DNA of 33,427 nt, from contig JASDTB010000008.1 in assembly GCA_041441455.1 (NCBI GenBank), positions 1 to 33,427 of the forward strand, given 5' to 3'. The DNA comes from JAFIHK01 sp041441455. Lineage in GTDB: Bacteria; Bacteroidota; Bacteroidia; Bacteroidales; UBA932. The stretch's first letter is position 1. Each line of letters opens with the position of its first letter. The position numbers and the translations under genes were made by a program. This document shows, one piece after another, positions 30,810-33,427 of this stretch. Under the pieces are notes generated by a model. That model did no database searches and was not told the DNA's origin. It worked only from the letters and a program-made list of their open reading frames with translations.

Positions 30810-32158
30810 TAAGTAATTTTTCTAGAAAAAGAATCAACAGAAGCAAAGAGTTAAGGAACATATTCAACATGTTTGTACACAACCAAGCTACGGGCGGGGT
30901 TGTTCTTTTGCTATGCGCAGTTATCGCACTTTTGATTGCCAACATTCCTGAGATCAGCTATCTGCATGATATTTGGTACGAGAAATTGGCAATTAGTTTC
31001 GGCGATAAAAAATTCGAAATGGATCTTATACATTGGATCAATGACGGTCTGATGGCTATCTTCTTTTTTGTTGTAGGTTTAGAGATTAAGCGTGAAGTTC
31101 TTGTTGGAGAGTTATCTTCCCTCAAACAGGCAACGCTTCCGATTTTTGCGGCAGTTGGTGGTATGTTATTCCCTGCGCTTATCTACGCCTTTTTCAATCA
31201 TGGTGAGCCTAGCCAAAACGGTTGGGGAATACCTATGGCTACCGATATTGCTTTCTCATTGGGAATTATCTCAATCCTTGGCAAGAAAGTGCCTCTTACT
31301 TTAAAAATATTCCTTACAGCGTTAGCTATTGTAGACGACTTGGGAGCAATCATAGTTCTTGCATTATTTTATCCTACACATGCTATTGATTTCCAATATT
31401 TACTTATGTGTGGAGGAGTTATTGCACTTCTTTTAGCGCTTAATAGGATTAACATTCAAAAACCTGCTATTTATCTTATTTTAGGGGTAGTGTTGTGGTT
31501 TTTAATACTTGCCTCTGGAATTCATGCTACAATATCTGGTGTAATTTTAGCAGCCTTCATACCATATCGTACGCCTATTAACGAGGTGAGATTCTATGCT
31601 AGAAGTAAATTTTTCTTAGAGAAATTTAGAGCAGCAAGTAGAAGTGAACTTATGGTTCTAGCCAATCCTGTCCAACAAGAAATAATTCATAGTCTGCATA
31701 ATAAGTTGGAAAAAATTAATCCATTGATGCACAAGTTTGAACATGGCTTTCACCCTTGGGTTACCTATCTGATTATGCCTATCTTTGCACTTGCCAACGC
31801 TGGGGTGATCATTAACTCTCACTCTTTTGAAGGATCAATGCCTCCTATTGCTTTGGGAGTCTTTTTTGGTCTGGTTTTAGGAAAGCCTTTGGGCATTTTT
31901 ACACTATCTTGGCTTGCTTGTAAATTCAAACTTGCGGTGCTTCCAGAAGGGATTAAGTGGAATCAGATTGCTTCTGTAGGAATTATTGCGGGAATAGGTT
32001 TTACGATGTCAATATTTATTGATAACTTAGCGTTTTCTGATCCTAAGATAGTAGATACTGGAAAAGCTGCGATTCTGATATCCTCTTTTGTGTCTGCAGT
32101 TCTCGGATTATTAGCATTATACATTACAACAAGAAAAAAGAAACCAATTAACAAATAA
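30806..32158 (+). CDS. nhaA: Na+/H+ antiporter NhaA
   Basis: NhaA swaps cytoplasmic sodium for external protons in the inner membrane and controls pH and salt tolerance. At 450 residues it is longer than E. coli NhaA (388). The N-terminus HNQATGGVVLLLCAVIALLIAN, the WINDGLMAIFFFVVGLEIKRE helix and MATDIAFSLG are family hallmarks. LAIVDDLGA contains Asp177 and Asp178, equivalent to the ion-binding D163/D164, and Asp147 matches D133. The extra length is a polar, helical stretch at about 265-315 (FYARSKFFLEKFRAASR, SLHNKLEKINPL) in the middle of the protein, as in long NhaA variants. About 12 membrane helices are expected. It overlaps the ureohydrolase by 4 bases and abuts the FKBP gene. Confidence 0.96.
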   Translation: MISNFSRKRINRSKELRNIFNMFVHNQATGGVVLLLCAVIALLIANIPEISYLHDIWYEKLAISFGDKKFEMDLIHWINDGLMAIFFFVVGLEIKREVLVGELSSLKQATLPIFAAVGGMLFPALIYAFFNHGEPSQNGWGIPMATDIAFSLGIISILGKKVPLTLKIFLTALAIVDDLGAIIVLALFYPTHAIDFQYLLMCGGVIALLLALNRINIQKPAIYLILGVVLWFLILASGIHATISGVILAAFIPYRTPINEVRFYARSKFFLEKFRAASRSELMVLANPVQQEIIHSLHNKLEKINPLMHKFEHGFHPWVTYLIMPIFALANAGVIINSHSFEGSMPPIALGVFFGLVLGKPLGIFTLSWLACKFKLAVLPEGIKWNQIASVGIIAGIGFTMSIFIDNLAFSDPKIVDTGKAAILISSFVSAVLGLLALYITTRKKKPINK

Positions 32159-32905
32159 ATGATGAAAAAAATTAAAGTACTTTCCATTATCGCCTTATCA
32201 GCGATAATCGTTGCCTCTTGCGGTGAAAAGAAAGCAGAGACAGCTTCTTCTACAAAAATTACCAAAGCTGAGATCGATTCAGTTAGTTACGCTATTGGTG
32301 TATCTTTAGGTTCAATGGTTAAACAAGGTAACTTCGGTGAACTTAACTATTCTGAGATCAACAAAGCTATGCAAGACGTTCTTAAAGGAAAAGATCTTAA
32401 GATTGCGGAAACTGCAGCTAGCGGTGTTATCCAAAGATTTATGACCAAAAGACAAGAGGTTGTTGCTACTGAAAATCTTGAAAAAGGTAAAGCTTTCTTA
32501 GAAGGCAACAAGACTAAAGACAGTGTTGTTACTACTGCAAGTGGTCTTCAGTACAAAATTCTTAATGCTGGTAGTGAAATGAAGCCTAAAGCAGAAGATA
32601 CTGTTGAAGTTAACTACAGAGGTACTCTTATCGATGGAACTGAATTCGACACATCTTATGGTAAAACTCCAGCAAGATTTGCTCTTAATGGCGTTATCAA
32701 AGGTTGGACAGAAGGTGTTCAAATGATTGGAGAAGGTGGTAAAATCAGAATGTACATCCCTGCAGAACTTGCATATGGTGCACAACAAGCTGGTCCAACT
32801 ATCGGTCCTAACTCTACTCTAATCTTCGATGTTGAGCTTCTTAAAATCACTCCTGCTAAAGCAGTTGCAGCTGAGCCAGCTAAAGTAGCTCCTGTTAAGA
32901 AGTAA
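32159..32905 (+). CDS. FKBP-type peptidyl-prolyl isomerase, lipoprotein
   Basis: This folding catalyst of 248 residues should be anchored by lipid in the cell envelope. The signal sequence MMKKIKVLSIIALSAIIVAS ends in a lipobox (VASC) with Cys21 as the lipidated residue. A helical FKBP-N dimer domain (about 35-120, DSVSYAIGVSLGSMVKQ) precedes the FKBP domain (about 128-230) with VEVNYRGTLIDGTEFDTSYG, FALNGVIKGWTEGVQMIGEG and IRMYIPAELAYGAQQAG. The C-terminus is an Ala/Lys/Pro tail (about 231-248). CTT, GCT and GGT codons prevail, pointing to strong expression. It starts right after the nhaA stop; the second Met (32162) is an equally good start. The next gene follows after 2 bases. Confidence 0.94.
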   Translation: MMKKIKVLSIIALSAIIVASCGEKKAETASSTKITKAEIDSVSYAIGVSLGSMVKQGNFGELNYSEINKAMQDVLKGKDLKIAETAASGVIQRFMTKRQEVVATENLEKGKAFLEGNKTKDSVVTTASGLQYKILNAGSEMKPKAEDTVEVNYRGTLIDGTEFDTSYGKTPARFALNGVIKGWTEGVQMIGEGGKIRMYIPAELAYGAQQAGPTIGPNSTLIFDVELLKITPAKAVAAEPAKVAPVKK

Positions 32906-32907
32906 TC

Positions 32908-33258
32908 ATGGCACTGGAAATCACAGGAACCCTTATCAAAAAGATGCCTGCCGTAACTGGCAACAGCACTAAAGGTCCATGGCAAAAACAGGAATTTGTA
33001 ATCGAAACACAAGATACTTTTCCTAAGAAAATTTGCATGCATGTTTGGGGAGCTGACAAAGTTTCAGAATTGGGCAGCATCAGAGATGGAGAGACTATTA
33101 AAATCTCTTTCAATGTTGAGTCTCGTGAATATAACCAGAAATGGTATACTGACTTGAGGGCCTGGAAGATTGAAAAAGGTTCGCAGAATAGAGACCAGGA
33201 GATGGTTCCACCTGAGGAGATCTACTCCGACAATGGTGATTCTGATTTACCGTTCTGA
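32908..33258 (+). CDS. DUF3127 family protein
   Basis: The 116-residue protein begins ALEITGTLIKKMPAVTGNS and contains GPWQKQEFVIETQD, MHVWGADK, and a later ISFNVESREYNQKWYTDLRA block with an acidic C-terminus. This is the DUF3127 family of Bacteroidota, with an OB-fold-like pattern reminiscent of single-strand DNA-binding proteins. Function is not established. The short acidic end (DQEMVPPEEIYSDNGDSDLPF) resembles an SSB tail, which ends in an acidic stretch plus a hydrophobic residue, so a DNA-linked role is worth considering. It is the last gene of the unit, 2 bases after the FKBP gene, and is followed by a terminator at 33286-33315. Confidence 0.9.
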   Translation: MALEITGTLIKKMPAVTGNSTKGPWQKQEFVIETQDTFPKKICMHVWGADKVSELGSIRDGETIKISFNVESREYNQKWYTDLRAWKIEKGSQNRDQEMVPPEEIYSDNGDSDLPF

Positions 33259-33285
33259 GTTTCCTAAGCCTTAGATTTAAAAATT

Positions 33286-33315
33286 GCCTGTTCTACTATG
33301 TAGGGCAGGCTTTTT
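33286..33315 (+). terminator. Rho-independent terminator after DUF3127
   Basis: GCCTGTTCTAC (33286-33296) and GTAGGGCAGGC (33300-33310) pair along all 11 positions in RNA, using two U-G pairs, around the loop TAT. TTTTT follows at 33311-33315. It closes the operon that starts at 28795. Confidence 0.9.
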
Positions 33316-33318
33316 ATT

Positions 33319-33427
33319 GTCCTCTTCTGCTGTCCTCTTCTGCAGTCCTCTACTGCTGTCCTCTTCTGCAGTCCTCTACTGCATGCCTCTACTGCATGCC
33401 TCTACTGCATGCCTCTACTGCATGCCT
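33319..33427. repeat. 13-bp tandem repeat, 8 full units plus 5 bases, cut by the window edge
   Basis: From 33319 the sequence is a head-to-tail array with a 13-base period. Units 1-5 are GTCCTCTWCTGCW variants (W is A or T), and units 6-8 are identical TGCCTCTACTGCA. The last 5 bases start a ninth unit, so the array continues beyond the window. No spacers or gene are seen. The plus strand is pyrimidine-rich. In two places GCAGT and ACTGC can form a 5-bp hairpin over CCTCT (33342-33356 and 33368-33382). Confidence 0.95.

Noticed and set aside
33319..33427. Repeat array as a CRISPR
   Set aside because: The units are 13 bases and directly adjacent with no unique spacers, so it is a plain tandem repeat.
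1..33427. Mobile island, prophage or defence cluster
   Set aside because: No integrase, transposase, phage structural gene, restriction system, toxin pair or tRNA attachment site is seen. Nearly all genes are housekeeping or envelope functions.

Overview
The window looks like ordinary chromosome from a Bacteroidota bacterium, most likely order Bacteroidales; the genus cannot be told. The evidence is the AT-rich sequence, start codons with no convincing Shine-Dalgarno sequence, and at least eight copies of the Bacteroidota -7 promoter box TAnnTTTG placed in front of genes. The family set also fits: ExbB-ExbD-ExbD, DUF4834, DUF3127, a GHL10/DUF187 hydrolase, and recQ back-to-back with an arabinose-5-phosphate isomerase. 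There are no tRNA or rRNA genes, transposases, phage genes or CRISPR arrays. No stretch above 300 bases lacks a gene.

Layout. Bases 1-917 hold the 3' end of gltX and an unrecognised secreted protein, closed by a bidirectional terminator. Bases 1066-3252 (minus) hold galE and a sugar aminotransferase, a nucleotide-sugar pair. Bases 3330-8739 (plus) carry rpiB, truB, queA, dprA, tatD and ansA, mostly RNA modification, DNA uptake and general metabolism. Bases 8842-11143 are a proton-driven envelope motor module (ExbB, a four-helix membrane protein, two ExbD) ending in a strong terminator. Bases 11294-14032 encode two exported hydrolases. Bases 14097-16843 hold asnS, udk and a TonB/TolA-like protein that could be the partner of the ExbB/ExbD module 5 kb upstream.

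Bases 16830-24876 (minus) form a very tight six-gene unit: a large anchored protein of unknown function, a DUF4834 protein, an MsbA-like ABC exporter, a long-chain acyl-CoA ligase, a dCMP deaminase and a C-terminal processing protease. Divergent from it is a glutamine synthetase (24999-26501), which abuts convergent recQ (26502-28703) with no gap. Bases 28795-33258 (plus) form another tight unit: arabinose-5-phosphate isomerase, an agmatinase-family enzyme, NhaA, an FKBP lipoprotein and a DUF3127 protein. A terminator follows, then a 13-bp tandem repeat that runs off the window.

No obviously new defence or mobile system is present. The most interesting items are the 13-bp tandem repeat at the right edge, the perfect 12-bp palindrome that touches the dprA start codon and contains its -7 box, the pattern of promoters predicting leaderless or nearly leaderless mRNAs, the four-helix protein inside the ExbB/ExbD module, and the unknown 761-residue protein heading the envelope operon.
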